Part shown: piece after piece, positions 10,373-22,274 of the stretch
How the letters are laid out: every line of letters starts with the position of its first letter
Numbering within the stretch: the stretch's first letter is position 1
DNA from: Diphasiastrum complanatum
Lineage: Eukaryota; Streptophyta; Lycopodiopsida; Lycopodiales; Lycopodiaceae
Reading direction: 5' to 3'
NCBI GenBank assembly: GCA_029204225.1
Contig: CM055112.1
Location: 23,254,578-23,318,577, forward strand
Length of the DNA: 64,000 bases
The notes under the pieces: generated by a model
Database searches by the model: none
What the model saw: only the letters and a program-made list of their open reading frames with translations
What the model was told of the DNA's origin: nothing
Made by a program: the position numbers and the translations under genes

Positions 10373-13300
10373 TATTGAAGTCCGGCCAAATACCACTCCA
10401 GGTGACATAAGGGCCTTTGATAAAAAGGCACAGAGAGCATTGTCCTTGATCAATCTTTCAGTGAAAGACCATGTGATCACTCATATAAGTGATGCCACAA
10501 TGGCTAGGGGAGCTTGGGAAGCTCTTAGAATGCAATTTCAAACTTGCAATCCAGCTCGAGCCATGTTCTTGAAGTCGAGATTGAACACAATAAGGATGGA
10601 AGAAAGTGTGTCAGTGGTATCTTTCTTCACCATGATAAAGGAGCTGAGAGATCAACTTGCGGCGATTGGAGAACCAATCAGAGATATTGAATTGGTACAT
10701 ACCACAATGAGCGGTGTCTCGAAAGGGCTACAGATGTTTGTGAGTGGCATTGCTTCGAGGGAGAGGTTGCCTACTTTTGAAGACTTCCACGGAATCATGT
10801 TGCAAGAAGAGCAGCATCGCGAAGTGGTGAAGTCAAGGCAAACCCCACAGGAGGATCAAGCCTTGCTTGCTAAAGGCAAGCAAAGAGGATGGAAAAGGAT
10901 TCCTAAGAAATCCAAGGATGACGATGACAAAGGAGAGTCGTCATCAAAAGGGAAAAAGAAGAAGAAAGACAAATGTTACTATTGCCACAAACCAGGTCAT
11001 TGGGCACGTGCTATAAGAAGAAAGCAGACATTAAGGTGGAAAAAGTGACTCAACAAGGAAACATTGCCAAAGATGATGGAGAAGATGACGAGACAAGTGT
11101 CTTCTCATCGGCATTGGCATCCCAAGTTGATGATGGTGATAGATGGTTCATAGACTCAGGTGCCACAAGGCATATGGCCGGAAAACGTGACTGGTTTGAA
11201 AAATTCTCACCAATCCATGATGGGGATAAGGTCACTCAAGCCAATGGAGAGGAATGCCAGATACAAGGTGTGGGCAATGTACCTGTGCAGTTTCCTGATG
11301 GCAAAATTAAAAACATCCCTAATGTACTTTATGTTCCTGGACTCAAAAAGAGTTTGCTTTTTGTTGGTGTAATGGCAAATCAACATCTTAAAGTTGAATT
11401 TGTCAAGGATGGATGCCTTATGAAGGATACGAACCACAACCACAAAGTGGTGGCGAAGGGTTATAGAGATAATAACTGTGGTCTTTATAAATTAGATGCT
11501 ACAAAACCAGGTGAATATGGTTTGGCTATCTCAACAACATCTCAATCCGAGTTGTGGCACAAAAGACTTGGTCATTTGAACTATGAGAGCTTGAGATTGA
11601 TGGCGAAGCTGAAGATGGTAATAGGGTTACCGGCATTGCAGGATGATCATCATGCAATATGTGAAGAAAACATCATGGGAAAGCATCACATAGAGACATT
11701 CAAGAAAGGTGGAGCTGCAAGAGCTAAGAAATCGCTGGAACTAATTCACAGCGACCTGTGCGGCCCAATGAAGACCATGTCGTTGGGGAAAGCATATTAT
11801 TTTATGACTTTCATAGATGATTACTCTAGGAGGACATGGATTTATTTCTTGAAGAAGAAATCTGACGCTTTTGCTCACTTCAAGGAGTTCAAGACTTTGG
11901 TAGAGAACCAACTGGATGCACGCATCAAAGTGCTAAGATCTGATAGAGGGGGCGAATACAAATCCTGATGATTTTGAAGACTTTTGCAAAGAACACGACA
12001 TTAAAAGACAATTCACACAGTCACACACGCCGCATAGTAATGGTGTATCTGAAAGGAAAAATAGAACTATTATGGAGAGTGCACGCTCCATGATGAAGCA
12101 AATGGGCTTGACCGATTCACTTTGGTCGGAAGCGTGACGTTCTTGCAAAACAAGAGCCCTACAGTTGCGGTTCCAAATGTGACTCCTGAAGAAGCATTTA
12201 CTGGAATAAAGCCAAAAATCGACAAGTTTCGTGTCATTGGATGTAAGGCCTATGTACATGTACCAAAGGAGGAACGAAAGAAACTTGATGCCAAAGCAAT
12301 CAAGTGTATCTTCGTCGGTTATGATGAAAGAACGAAAGCTTACAGGTGTTTGATCCTGTAATGAACAAGATTCACATTAGCAAAGATGTGATCTTTGATG
12401 AAATGCATAGGTATGAAGATGAAGACCATGCAAGTGGTGAAAGCATCAAGAGACTTCCCACAATTCTGGAGGAAGAAGATGAAGAAGATGCTCCACAAAA
12501 TGATGCACGTGAAGATGAGAGTCGAGAGGGCGAGTATGAAAGAACACCACCTATTCAAGAGCCTAGGGGGCGGTACTTGCCAATAGGAGCAATAAAGGAG
12601 AAACCGGTTGGAAGTAAGAGACATTACTTGGACACTCCTTGGAATACATACTCTCCATGTAGTGTATCACCTGAATCTAAAATACCAAAATGGTATGAAA
12701 AGATCATGAAGGACACAAAGCTAAATCAAACAGGATCTAGCACACAAAGTGAAGTGAGAGGATCAACACAGAAAAGAAAGTCTCCTGATCGTTATCATGT
12801 GAACTATGCCCTAATGACTGACATTTTGAAGTGTCGAGAGCCATCAACCTTTGATGAGGCAAAAGATCACAAAGAGTGACAAAGGACAATGGAAGAAGAG
12901 ATAGAATCCATCCACAGGCATGATACATGGGAGTTGGTTGATCTACCACTTGGAAAGAAATCCATTGACAACAAATGGGTGTTTAGAACAAAGTTTCATG
13001 CGGTGGCACAATAGCAAATTATAAGGCATGCCTAGTAGTGAAGGGTTATGAGCAAAGCAAAGGAATTGACTATGAAGAGACATTTGCTCCAGTGGCTAAG
13101 TGGACTACGCTACGCCTTATCATTGCCTTAGCATCTCATTTTGGGTGGAAGATCCATCAAATGGATGTGAAGTCTGCATTTTTGAATGGTGACTTAGAGG
13201 AAGAAGTTTACATGGTCCAACCGCAAGGCTTCATGGCAAAAGGGCAAGAACAGAAGGTATGTAAACTACACAAAGCACTTTATGGCCTTAAGCAAGCGCC

Positions 13301-13895
13301 ACGCTCATGGTATGGACGCATTGACAGTTACTTTCTTTCTCATGGGTTTGTAAGAACAAATTCAGATCCAAACCTTTATGTTCTTATAAATGATGATAGC
13401 ATTGCCTTGATTGTACTTTACGTTGATGATATCATTATCACTGGCAATGATGAGAACCTCACTCGTTCTATCAAAGCCAACTTATGCAAGCAATTTGAGA
13501 TGACAGATTTAGATCTTATGCACTATTGCTTGGGTGTCGAAGTATGGCAAACTAGTAGTGATATCAGGTTATGTCAAAACAAGTATGTAGGCAAGATATT
13601 GGAGAGATTTCACATGACAAAGTGCAAACCTTCCATCACCCCTTGAGAAGCTGGTAAGAAATTATCTCGTATTGATGATAGTGCACATGTTGATGCTACA
13701 CTATTTCGTCAGCTAGTTGAAAGTTTAATATATCTGGGACCATTGGAAAGATGCAAAAAGGATTTTGAGGTATGTGAAAGGTACACCAAACCTTGGTCTA
13801 ATCTACAAAAGACAAAGTGTTTTACCTAAGTTGCAAGGTTATGTTGATGCTGATTGGGCAGGAAGTATAGATGATAGAAAGTCAACAACAATGTA
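10373..13895 (+). pseudogene. Outer Copia gag-pol remnant (3' part)
   Basis: The gag frame continues from the part at 3809-3936. Pieces in order: gag to a zinc knuckle near 10973 (CYYCHKPGHWAR, frame lost just before the last cysteine), protease WFIDSGA near 11146, the integrase zinc region and core to 11968 (LRSDRGGEY, then frameshift), integrase continuation (SNGVSERKNRT), and a stop and deletion near 12,135. The gag-pol linker follows, then reverse transcriptase (13038-13646, with QMDVKSAFLNG and YVDDII). An RNase H remnant with [14 protein letters not shown] is joined after a small deletion and ends abruptly around DRKST. Multiple frameshifts and stops show it is long dead. Confidence 0.88.
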
Positions 13896-16800
13896 AAAAG
13901 CCTTTACTTGTAATGCTATCATGGAGGTATGTTCCATGAATAGAGTAAACTCTAAAATAAGAAGAGACGTTGATCATTGAGGGAGAGAGTTAAAAATACT
14001 ATCAACTCCAATATGATATCTTGCAACTAGGTGTGAGACCTATCTCACTAGCTCTACCAATCTCTCTCAAACTAGATCAAACTCTCATCCCAAGATGGAG
14101 CAAGGACAAATTTTGGGTAGACTCAAGTACACAAAAGCACCCAAAAACATCCACAAATCATTCAAACACAATTGGTTGCATGAAACTATGTGGCTATGAC
14201 CTTAAAAAATTGTCTAGATCTCAAATAGACAAGATTGGCAAGCTTTTTTCTAAGTTTTTGGAATCAATCAAGTGAGATATAGATCAAACTATATGGGTAA
14301 CAACTAAAGCTAAATTTTCATTTCACATTTTATTTGCTCTCCCTCATCTTACATTCTCTTTCTTTCATTTTAATTTCTTTTTTCTCTCACTTCTATTTTA
14401 CTATATTTTAAAACTTGGTGTCTACAGCCAAATCAGTCAATCCTCTAGTCCCATATTGTATGAAACTAGTACTCATAAAAAGAGGACATCTTTCTTTGTG
14501 TACAAAATCTCACCTTATTGAGTTCACCTTGGGCATCCATCCTTTTTTTTCCCCTCCCAACTTATTGCTTCTCTCGGTAACAAGCTTCACAAAGTCATCT
14601 TTGTGCTTTGGAATGGGTACAAACCTATACTTTACAGAAGTATAGTGCATGATGGAGTCCAAATTTCGTTTTTGGACGCGAAGAGGGCCGCGAGTGTGTG
14701 AATCGTGGCAGAGAGGGGCGAGGATGACATGACCTTGATGGCCATGCCATCCCATGGATGGCTTGCAGGCCCCACACAACTATACAACTGCGAACTGCTA
14801 CATAGGGTGGTTGTTTGTTGCCTGCATCACCTTGCCACCTTGCCACTGTCAGGGTGCTGAAAATAAGCGGAGGCACTGTACACCAAACCATAAAGGAATA
14901 TGGCCAATGGAGTAGTGGTCCATATGGGCCAAATTAATTCTTGCACCTCTCAAAGAGGATAATATCTCCAATTTCACATTGGCAAATGGGAAGAACAATT
15001 TTTTTGCTATGTATAAGACCATTAAAAAAGAAGGCCCAAGAATAATAGAGCAAAATTGCAAATTTGGAGATTGGAGCTTGTTTTTCCTGGTTATGTTATT
15101 GGCGATGAGGGCCATTGATGTAAAGAGACAATAATTTTTTTTGTTGAAATTGTCGAAGTTTAATAATTTGAAACTCTTATTTAACTCAATAGCATATTAT
15201 GAATTTTTTTTTAATATTGACAATTGTCTTGAAAACAATTAGATTGGACAACACATTGTCATTATCTAAAGCTGCAATACGGGTTAATTCTAGTGAAGGT
15301 AACTTGGCTTTTCAATTGTGCTAATCAAATCACTTAATTAGTTGACATTTCTGGTGGTACAAAGAAGATAACCTTCCCATATGAGAATTAGTCATGTCAT
15401 GCTTAACAATTAGTCATGTCATGTCATGCTTAACAGTTAGAAATGTTTGAAAAAATAGCAATTAGAATCATTTTAACATGAGAACAATTGACAAATTAGG
15501 TTCGAATGACCTAATGCTTTTTGCTGTCGGTTTACATTCCAAATTAACTCTTAATAACCATTATATCATACTCCATGTAATCTTGAACTTCCTTGCTTTG
15601 TTTGTTACAAATTAAAAAAAAAATTACTTTTTTTGAATCTAGGGCAACTTTGTATACCACCCTTCACAATGGAACTTGTAAGCTAGGAGTATTAACCTTC
15701 ACTGATATCATTAAAAGCATAGAATGGAGTGAAGTACAATGCATGACCCCAATCTGATATAGGAAACATATAGGTGCGTTAATCCTACTTGTAGAGGAGG
15801 GGCGGGGGGCACCCTCCGAGGCCGTTTTGCCATGGAAAGGCCTTCAGCCAAGGCGGAAGCCTCAGGTGGAAGTCCCATTCTTATGGCAAAAGGAGGTGAC
15901 TTTCCGTGGCATGAAAAAAAAAAAATTGTCGTAAATCTTCTTTTTCATGCACCTTCTGTGCATAGATTTTTTTTTCCAAGCACTTTGCATCCCAGATGGT
16001 GCATGTAAAAAATTTTGGAAAAAAGAAAGGGAGGCGAGGCGCATAAATTCTGTTCAATGAAGCACCTCCTCCTTCGTTATAAAAAAGCAAAAAATGACTT
16101 TAAGTTCATGTAAATATGAGATATGAAGTTAGCATTGTTAGAATTCTATTGGAGTCAAGGATTTTTGGTCCCTTGCACAACATTGGTGTGGAGCATGGGC
16201 CACCACACCAATCACTTATAGCTCCTCCCATGAATTTGTAACATTTCATCTAAGAATTTCAGGAAGCTGCATAATCAAGCAAATATTGATCATCTGATCT
16301 GTTGACTTCACCTAATGCATTAGGAGTTGATGGTATTGAAGTGATGCAAGGAAAGAAGAGAGCTCTCAAACCTGATATTGGCAAATTTCATCTTGGCACC
16401 TCTTGTTGCTTTTCCTTTCTAACAATCTACCAACATGGAGGATGGTTATAGTGTACATGTTGATCATGTTGAGTTCTGCTCTTGGCTTCATAACTCTATG
16501 AAAGTTTGTGGATTTTCCATGCAAATTGCAGTAAGAGAGGCAATATACAAGAAAGAAAAAAAAATATCAGGCTCTAAAAAACTGTGACAGCCATGAAAAC
16601 TTTAGTCTGCTCTTCAATGTTATGAGTATGCTTAATATCCAAAATCAGGTAAAAGGTTCCAATGAAAAGGATTGACAAGGTGTATATGATGGCCACTTTG
16701 TAAGCAGTCCGATTCCTTAACTTTTAGGGATCTGATATTTCATCCTCTGAGGGGCTAATTATCTGTATCAGCCTTCCTAGCACTGTTTATCAATCAAAGT

Positions 16801-17131
16801 AAGCCAAAGGGAGTTAGAAGTAGTTGAGGTCCTGCAAGGTGACCAAAGTTTAAGTCTCCCATCCCTCCCCTTCTCACACCAAAGATCTGCTTATCCATGA
16901 GAGCTGACCATTATTCCCAGAAATTTTCCAGAGTAGCTTCTGTTATACACCCAGATGTTTGCTTGCAATGCTCTTGCAGATGGAAACACCCTGCCATCAT
17001 ATCACAGGAATTGTGTCTCGTCTTATTAAAATCTACTCTGCTTTGCTTGAAATTCACTTGGGCTCCAAAACTCATTGCCATTTTTATAGATTCACACAAG
17101 ACTTCTACAAAAGCAGCTTCAAGTTACCCTC
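13896..17131. other. Long intergenic stretch; no supported gene
   Basis: The 3' end of the outer Copia stops abruptly at its left edge. No domain was recognised in any frame. A short tandem duplication with AATTAGTCATGTCATG is at about 15388-15440. A somewhat GC-richer patch lies at 14640-14900. At 15886-16075, AAGGAGGTG at one end and CACCTCCT at the other, with inner GCATGAAAAA/TTTTTCATGC, hint at a small hairpin element. The last part is the 3' flank of the minus-strand gene. Confidence 0.4.
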
Positions 17132-18487
17132 TTATTTGCGAAAGAAACGTATCTTTTGTGCACTGATCCTTCTCAGAAAATTTCTAAAAGCTTTGCAAAT
17201 GCTACGCAGACTTCTCCTCTTGGAATGGCTCGTAACTTTATATGAGGCTGCACTCGCACCTAGGAAATTCTGATGAAAAGCTGATGGCCTTTCCCTAAGA
17301 GGATTGTCATATGGCTGTTGTCTCGGGAACCTACTGTCCTTAACATCAGAAACACCCTCATCCTCAACATTCGAAACATTCTCATCCTCAGCAAATAGAC
17401 TCACATACGGATCAAAACTTTCATCAGAATCCCAACCAGAGCTGTCGATCAACCTCGTGTAAGATTTGTTTTTAATTCTTCTGAAACTCAATTCTGGAGC
17501 TGCACTCTCCTGATCTGAGTGAATAGTCCCCATTTTCCATATGCTGCTTTCTTTATCAAGAGCAGCTGGGCGAATGTCAGAATTGTCCGATCCCCGATGC
17601 CATGTGCTGCTGCTCCCATTCTCTGATGAATCAAGTGTTTGTTCCCATGCACTGCTGCCTTCATCGCTATCTTCACTGTGGGACTCATCCGGGCTTTTGA
17701 GCTGACGAGAGAAGCTGAAGTTTGATCCTTTTATGTCACTTACCGTGCTGGCAGAATTCACTCTCTCCTGCTCAGGCATAGCGTTGGATTTAACATCAGC
17801 TTGTGCTCCTTTGATCATTTCTTCCTTCAATTTGCCATCAGCTTGTAGCTTAACAATAAGTTTTTGTATAGATTTTCCAAAATTTTCCATCAAAGCAGCA
17901 TTGTCTTCCTCTGTAGTTTTCAAGGATTCACTGAAAATAAAATCTTCGTCCACGGTGACAGTTCCTACGCCTTCAAATGAAAATTCTGCTCTTGGTGTCT
18001 TTTCCAAAAACCAAATGGATTCACGATCAGTTTCGCTACCCCTGACATACGCCACCCAGCTCTTTGGCCTAAATTCACTCACCTGCCTGCAATATGGGGT
18101 CTCTACCCCGAGCCCTTGATGCTTTAGAGCAGTCGAGTTTTGATCCACTACGCTGATCACATTTTTGCAAACAGTTTCATTGTAGCTCTTCTTCAGAACC
18201 TCCCCCAGCTCATTCACTTTCTGAGCTGGGCGCCAAAAGCGAAGAAATGCAAGTATGCAAAAAAGGGTGGAGAGAAAGAGAGGACAAAAGAACCTCACAA
18301 TGGGCAGCAATGGAGGCTTCAACAGCAATAGGCACATAATTGCTGCCAGGGGGAGGCTACAGACGACACACAACTTTCTGAATAGCTTCAAAACCCAGAA
18401 CTGTCCCACCCTGCTCCAGAGCAAGCTCCACAAGGACCAGCATTTGAGAATTCTACTTAAATTTGCGTCAATTGAGCTGAAACCCAT
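17132..18487 (-). CDS. Hypothetical membrane-anchored Ser/acid-rich protein (451 aa)
   Basis: This is a single uninterrupted 451-codon frame, by far the longest non-transposon frame in the left half. I do not recognise the family. Residues about 39-66 and 67-84 are strongly hydrophobic (VVCSLPLAAIMCLLLL and PLFLSTLFCILAFL), consistent with two membrane segments or a hairpin anchor. Next is a globular-looking stretch (about 120-190) with KSWVAYVRGSE. The rest is low-complexity Ser/Asp/Glu-rich, with spaced tryptophans in repeated S-x-W contexts (about 275-345). The tail is very basic (KRRSLRSICKAFRNFLRRI), suggesting nucleic acid or membrane-surface contact. The start is the first ATG of the frame. 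Its flanks lack transposon features. It is probably a real host gene, but no function is assigned. A spliced extra exon cannot be excluded. Confidence 0.65.
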   Translation of the reverse strand: MGFSSIDANLSRILKCWSLWSLLWSRVGQFWVLKLFRKLCVVCSLPLAAIMCLLLLKPPLLPIVRFFCPLFLSTLFCILAFLRFWRPAQKVNELGEVLKKSYNETVCKNVISVVDQNSTALKHQGLGVETPYCRQVSEFRPKSWVAYVRGSETDRESIWFLEKTPRAEFSFEGVGTVTVDEDFIFSESLKTTEEDNAALMENFGKSIQKLIVKLQADGKLKEEMIKGAQADVKSNAMPEQERVNSASTVSDIKGSNFSFSRQLKSPDESHSEDSDEGSSAWEQTLDSSENGSSSTWHRGSDNSDIRPAALDKESSIWKMGTIHSDQESAAPELSFRRIKNKSYTRLIDSSGWDSDESFDPYVSLFAEDENVSNVEDEGVSDVKDSRFPRQQPYDNPLRERPSAFHQNFLGASAASYKVTSHSKRRSLRSICKAFRNFLRRISAQKIRFFRK

Positions 18488-19754
18488 CTCCAGAATATAA
18501 TTGAAGAGAATGTACGAAGCTTACTCTCAGTTGATGAGAAACTGTTCTACGAATTTTGAAACATCGCAACGAATAGCAAATTCCATAGCAAGTAACCAGG
18601 CACAAAGCAGCCAATGGCAGGAATTCAGCAGATCCCCAACCAAAAACAGTTCAGAAAGATGCATAGAGGCTCTATATTTCTGATCCACAGATCCATGAAA
18701 GATCTATGAATGAAGCGTGCTGTGATCTTGAAAAAAGACTATAAAAAATCAGAGAGCAGTCACTCCAATTCGACCTTGCTCACTTACTACAGTTGCTCCA
18801 TTACAGTTGTAATTTGATGATACAAGTTGTTGTTTTAAAACCAAATTCACTCCATCCCTTGCAGGAGAGAGTGCATGCGTTCTTTTCAGGATTCTCAGAT
18901 TGCTCCATCTCTCCACCCAACTGCAACATTGCAACCGAAAATCTGATGCTGCCCAGTTCAACTGACGCCATGAGAAGCCACACCAAATGCAAGCGTCTGT
19001 CTACATTTCACAAACAAATTCACAGCCCTCGATCCATCCATCCATCCATCGCCCAAGAGCAATTAGACAAGGGTACGCTGTCCTCATCTTCTGCTTTCGC
19101 AACAAAAGGGAATATGTGGGATCCGCAAAAGAAAAGAAAGAAAGGTAGAAAGAAATGCAGCATCATCCAAATAAAATTCCATTCTCGGCGTCTGTGCAAC
19201 AAGGATCTCGTACCTACCCACCTTTTTTCCTTTCAATTCCAACGTGAAGCTCAAGGTAAACTTTGCTATTTCACGAGATACCACCGCACCCTTCCCCTCC
19301 CTGGGGCAACCCACATGAGTTTCATCATTCTTCATTCCTAGCATATGCCTCCATGCCTCTTTCAAGGTAGTTTGGGATGGGAAGGTGGGTCATGGAGCTC
19401 TCTTCCCATGTAGCTCATTTTACCTCGTCTTGGGAATAAATTAGTCATTGGTGAGTTTTCCCTTTTTTATATCCACAAGTGGAAGAGAACCAGGATTATG
19501 TTGTCCATGTGCACTCGAAAATTTTAAAGTTGTTGCAGAGTTGTTGTCTTTTGAGGCGGAGTTGAAGCAAAGGCATAATGATTTCACAAATGCAAATATT
19601 GTTCTTCATCCTTGCACCTGATTGGTGGTGATATTTGCCCCCCACCAAGCTACTTATTTCCTCCTTTGTTGCATACTCGTTCACCTCCAAGAGGTTCAGA
19701 GAATGCACTAATTGAATGTAAAGAGTCCCCCCCCCCCCCTCCCCCCCCCAAAAA

Positions 19755-19791
<37 letters not shown>

Positions 19792-20398
19792 CTTTTGACA
19801 TCCTCTTCACGAAGTTAACGAGTTACATGTAAACAGGCTATAAGTGGCATAGATAGTTAGCTTTAACCCCCCTCTGAGGCACTTGCAAGAACCTTTCAGA
19901 TGGAGAGGCTAACTAGTTTGCTATAATCGATTTAGTTCCCCTTTTCTCCCTCAACCTTCTCATTTCACCATCTGCACCTATTGCCTATCCAACTCAAGGA
20001 TTCTAGCCAGACTAATGCAAAAACTAACTAGAGTCACAAAGTTCACATAATTCGGAATTTCATAGTAGTACTCAAATTGAAGATCTTGAGATGCCCAAGC
20101 CATTTTGACCATCACTTTTCAGGCTATTGGACATCTGTGTCAATATATCTTGAGAAAAGGTTACCGAAATAGAAGGATTCATGCATTAATGTAATTATTT
20201 TGTAATTTCTCTTAGATGATTAATTGAATGTGCAGAGATAATAGTTCAATTGGAAAGACATTGGGTTGTATATTAACATGTAAATCAACTGAATCTATGT
20301 TGATGAATAATTAAAATCCACATATAAAGTCTTAAATTGCAGAGGGTTGATGTACATACAAAAATTCTTAGATAAAACTATAATTCAAGGTGCTTGTG
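18488..20398. other. Upstream flank of the minus-strand gene and intergenic DNA
   Basis: The first several hundred bases presumably hold the promoter of the gene ending at 18487. No clear TATA box could be singled out. Longer open frames at 18793-19341 (plus) and 19084-19365 (minus) overlap each other and show no domain or compositional support. They are treated as chance. Confidence 0.4.
19727..19790. repeat. Compound microsatellite: poly-C, poly-A, (CA)n
   Basis: A run of C interrupted by a single T is followed by nine A and about 15 CA units. Such adjoining homopolymer and dinucleotide tracts are slippage-prone. The small open frames across it are artefacts. Confidence 0.95.
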
Positions 20399-21232
20399 AT
20401 TTTGCCGAGATAAACAGGAAAGCATATGGTACAATTTTCAAACTTATCCAAGAAACATATAAGCAAGTTTGTATTAAGAAGGTTCCTCTTCCAAGGTCAT
20501 CACTTGAAGCATGAGAGAAGTAGCTTAAACATAGGAATGCATAAGGTTATAGGCACTCCATTTTGTATTGAAGAGACATATCAGACTGATGGAAGATCAA
20601 TTTACTACAATGCATCAAATAACCTATTTGTGGATGTAATCAATTACTGAAATATATGATTGCTTTTTATGAAATCACAATGGAAAAGGTAACTGGTAAA
20701 ATAATCATAGTGTCTAAGTTAGATGAGTCGGGATTGGTTAAAGGGCAAAAGATGGAGACGGTTAGTATAATTCTCATGAACAGGTTGCTTGGACAATCAA
20801 TTGATTAGGGAGATTTTAACTTCAGTGTCCAATCAGAAAATGATATTTGGTGGTTGGTAGCTTTACAGATATATTTGCTCATTCAATAATGAAATATGAT
20901 TGAAATTTCAAGTCGAACTAACTGCCTATGTTGATTTTTGAATCTAATGGTATATTTTTTTGATAGGTTATGAAAGAGGATCATACGCTGTAGAACATCT
21001 TATCCTCAAATTATCAAAGAGTATATGGATGGTGTAAAGCTCAATGTACTTGAAAAAGGAGATTTCAATGTGGAATGGCATTTGGTAGGTGATTTGAAAA
21101 CTTTGAAATGCATGTAGAATGTTTCTCATGGAGCGATAGCTAGGCATCCATGTATATACTATACGAAAATGGCGAAAGATGTTACGAGAAGTACAAGTAT
21201 AACAAGAGAAAATCTAGATCCAAACTGGAAAC
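20399..21232 (+). pseudogene. Broken transposon-like or gene-fragment coding sequence, unidentified
   Basis: A 74-codon frame at 20426-20650 and further readable segments up to the LTR at 21233 look like decayed coding sequence. From about 21025 one frame reads MDGVKLNVLEKGDFNVEWHL, then GDLKTLKCM, a stop, and a segment ending GAIARHPCIYYTKM. The spacing of cysteine and histidine in LKTLKCM...GAxAxHPCIYY suggests a metal-binding motif. I associate it loosely with large uncharacterised transposon-related proteins of plants and animals, without being able to name a family. It is cut off by the Copia LTR at 21233. Confidence 0.4.
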
Positions 21233-21244
21233 TGTTGGATTTTA

Positions 21245-21278
21245 ATGCTCAGGACTAAGTCCACTTAGTAATGAGCAT
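21245..21278. repeat. Near-perfect palindrome at LTR start
   Basis: ATGCTCA...ACTAAGT is followed by ACTTAGT...TGAGCAT, with two-base interruptions. It can fold into a hairpin in the first 50 bases of the LTR. Confidence 0.75.
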
Positions 21279-21290
21279 CCTGAAAAATCT

Positions 21291-21560
21291 GTCGAAGTCC
21301 GACTCCATCGACTTCATCAACTTCGTCTTCAACATCAACTCAATCGACTTACTAGATTCCATCGACTTACCTGACTCACCTAATAACTCGACTCACTCAA
21401 CATTCCATCATCACTCGACATTCGACTTCATCGACAATTGACTCCATCGACTCTATCGACAACTCGACTCCATCGACTCCATCGACAACCCATCAACACT
21501 CAATTAACTCGACTCCATTGACTCTCGACTTACTCAAATTACTCGACTCCCTCATCAAGT
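21291..21560. repeat. Degenerate minisatellite inside the LTR
   Basis: Many copies of CTCGACTCCATCGAC-like words (ATCGACTTC, ACTCGACT, CATCGACTC) follow each other with irregular 9-18 bp spacing. CpG-containing TCGA is strikingly dense compared with the flanks. Confidence 0.8.
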
Positions 21561-22129
21561 TAGATCAAATTCGATATGGGAAAAAGTTGATCCACATACT
21601 GTCAGACAACTTCAAGGACAACACTGATAGTCCACCTACTTGTACATAGAGTTTACTATTTACAACGACGACTACCTCCTATAAGGCAGCTCTAATTACT
21701 TAAGCAGATTAAAAGTATTGATCACTGAACTACAATTATTAATAAGCCAAGTAAATTTAGAGTAAAGTCTGCACCTTTAGCAGTTAGTGATTAAGCTAGA
21801 CAAATCTGATTTCTTATCATCCAGTTAGCAATGATCAAGTCTCTGAAGCTCTGTATTTTGCACCTTATAGACCAACGCATAGCTTCACGCTCATGTACTC
21901 TATTTTTTATCAATCAAGAGTGCAATTTTTGTCCACACAATTGTGTTGTTCATTTGAGTATTATTACAAAATGCTTTACATCTTGTTCTTCTTTCTGCTA
22001 CGTTGACACACTTCTAATCCACAACTGTCCGTTGTAAGTTTCCGTTGTGGGTATCTCGTTCTAGATTTGATTTTGGATGCCATTTTTTAATCGATTCTGA
22101 TTCAGCTTCACATACCCAATTTTTTGACA

Positions 22130-22141
22130 TGGTATCAGAGC
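22130..22141 (+). promoter_or_regulatory. Primer-binding site of deleted Copia
   Basis: TGGTATCAGAGC follows the LTR end directly, the tRNA-Met type. Confidence 0.85.
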
Positions 22142-22274
22142 GGATGGTTCAGTAATCTATATTTCCATGTAGGTCATCAGTCTTGTTTCTACCAAAACAT
22201 CATTTTTACAAGTGCAGAGCTAGCAGTATTTCGACATCGTTGTTTCTACTGGCGATCTCGCTCTCTATAACAGA

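Larger units (their letters stand above)
2539..13895 (+). mobile_element. Decayed outer Copia LTR retrotransposon, split by a younger Copia
   Basis: The element begins with a tRNA-Met-type primer site (2539-2550), then has a leader of about 1.26 kb, a gag start at 3809, and gag-pol remnants that resume at 10373 after the inserted element. The coding part breaks off inside RNase H near 13,895 and no 3' LTR follows. If the insertion and one copy of the GCAGG duplication are taken out, gag on the two sides is in phase, which shows that they were one gene. Domain order (gag, zinc knuckle, protease, integrase, reverse transcriptase, RNase H) is that of Ty1/Copia. Frameshifts, stops and deletions make it non-functional. 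Confidence 0.85.
21233..22129 (+). repeat. 5' LTR of deleted Copia, with a TCGACTC-type minisatellite
   Basis: The LTR starts TGTTGGATTTTAATG and ends TTTTTTGACA right before the primer site. It is 897 bp. Unusually, 21291-21560 is made of degenerate repeats of a motif like ACTCGACTCCATCGAC. The first bases contain a hairpin (21245-21278). Confidence 0.75.

Noticed and set aside
15886..16075. Small MITE with AGGAGGTG ends
   Set aside because: Only about 8-10 bases pair at the ends and no target duplication was found. Noted under the intergenic entry only.
18793..19341. 182-codon plus-strand frame
   Set aside because: It overlaps other open frames on the minus strand, has no domain, and lies in the upstream flank of the minus-strand gene.
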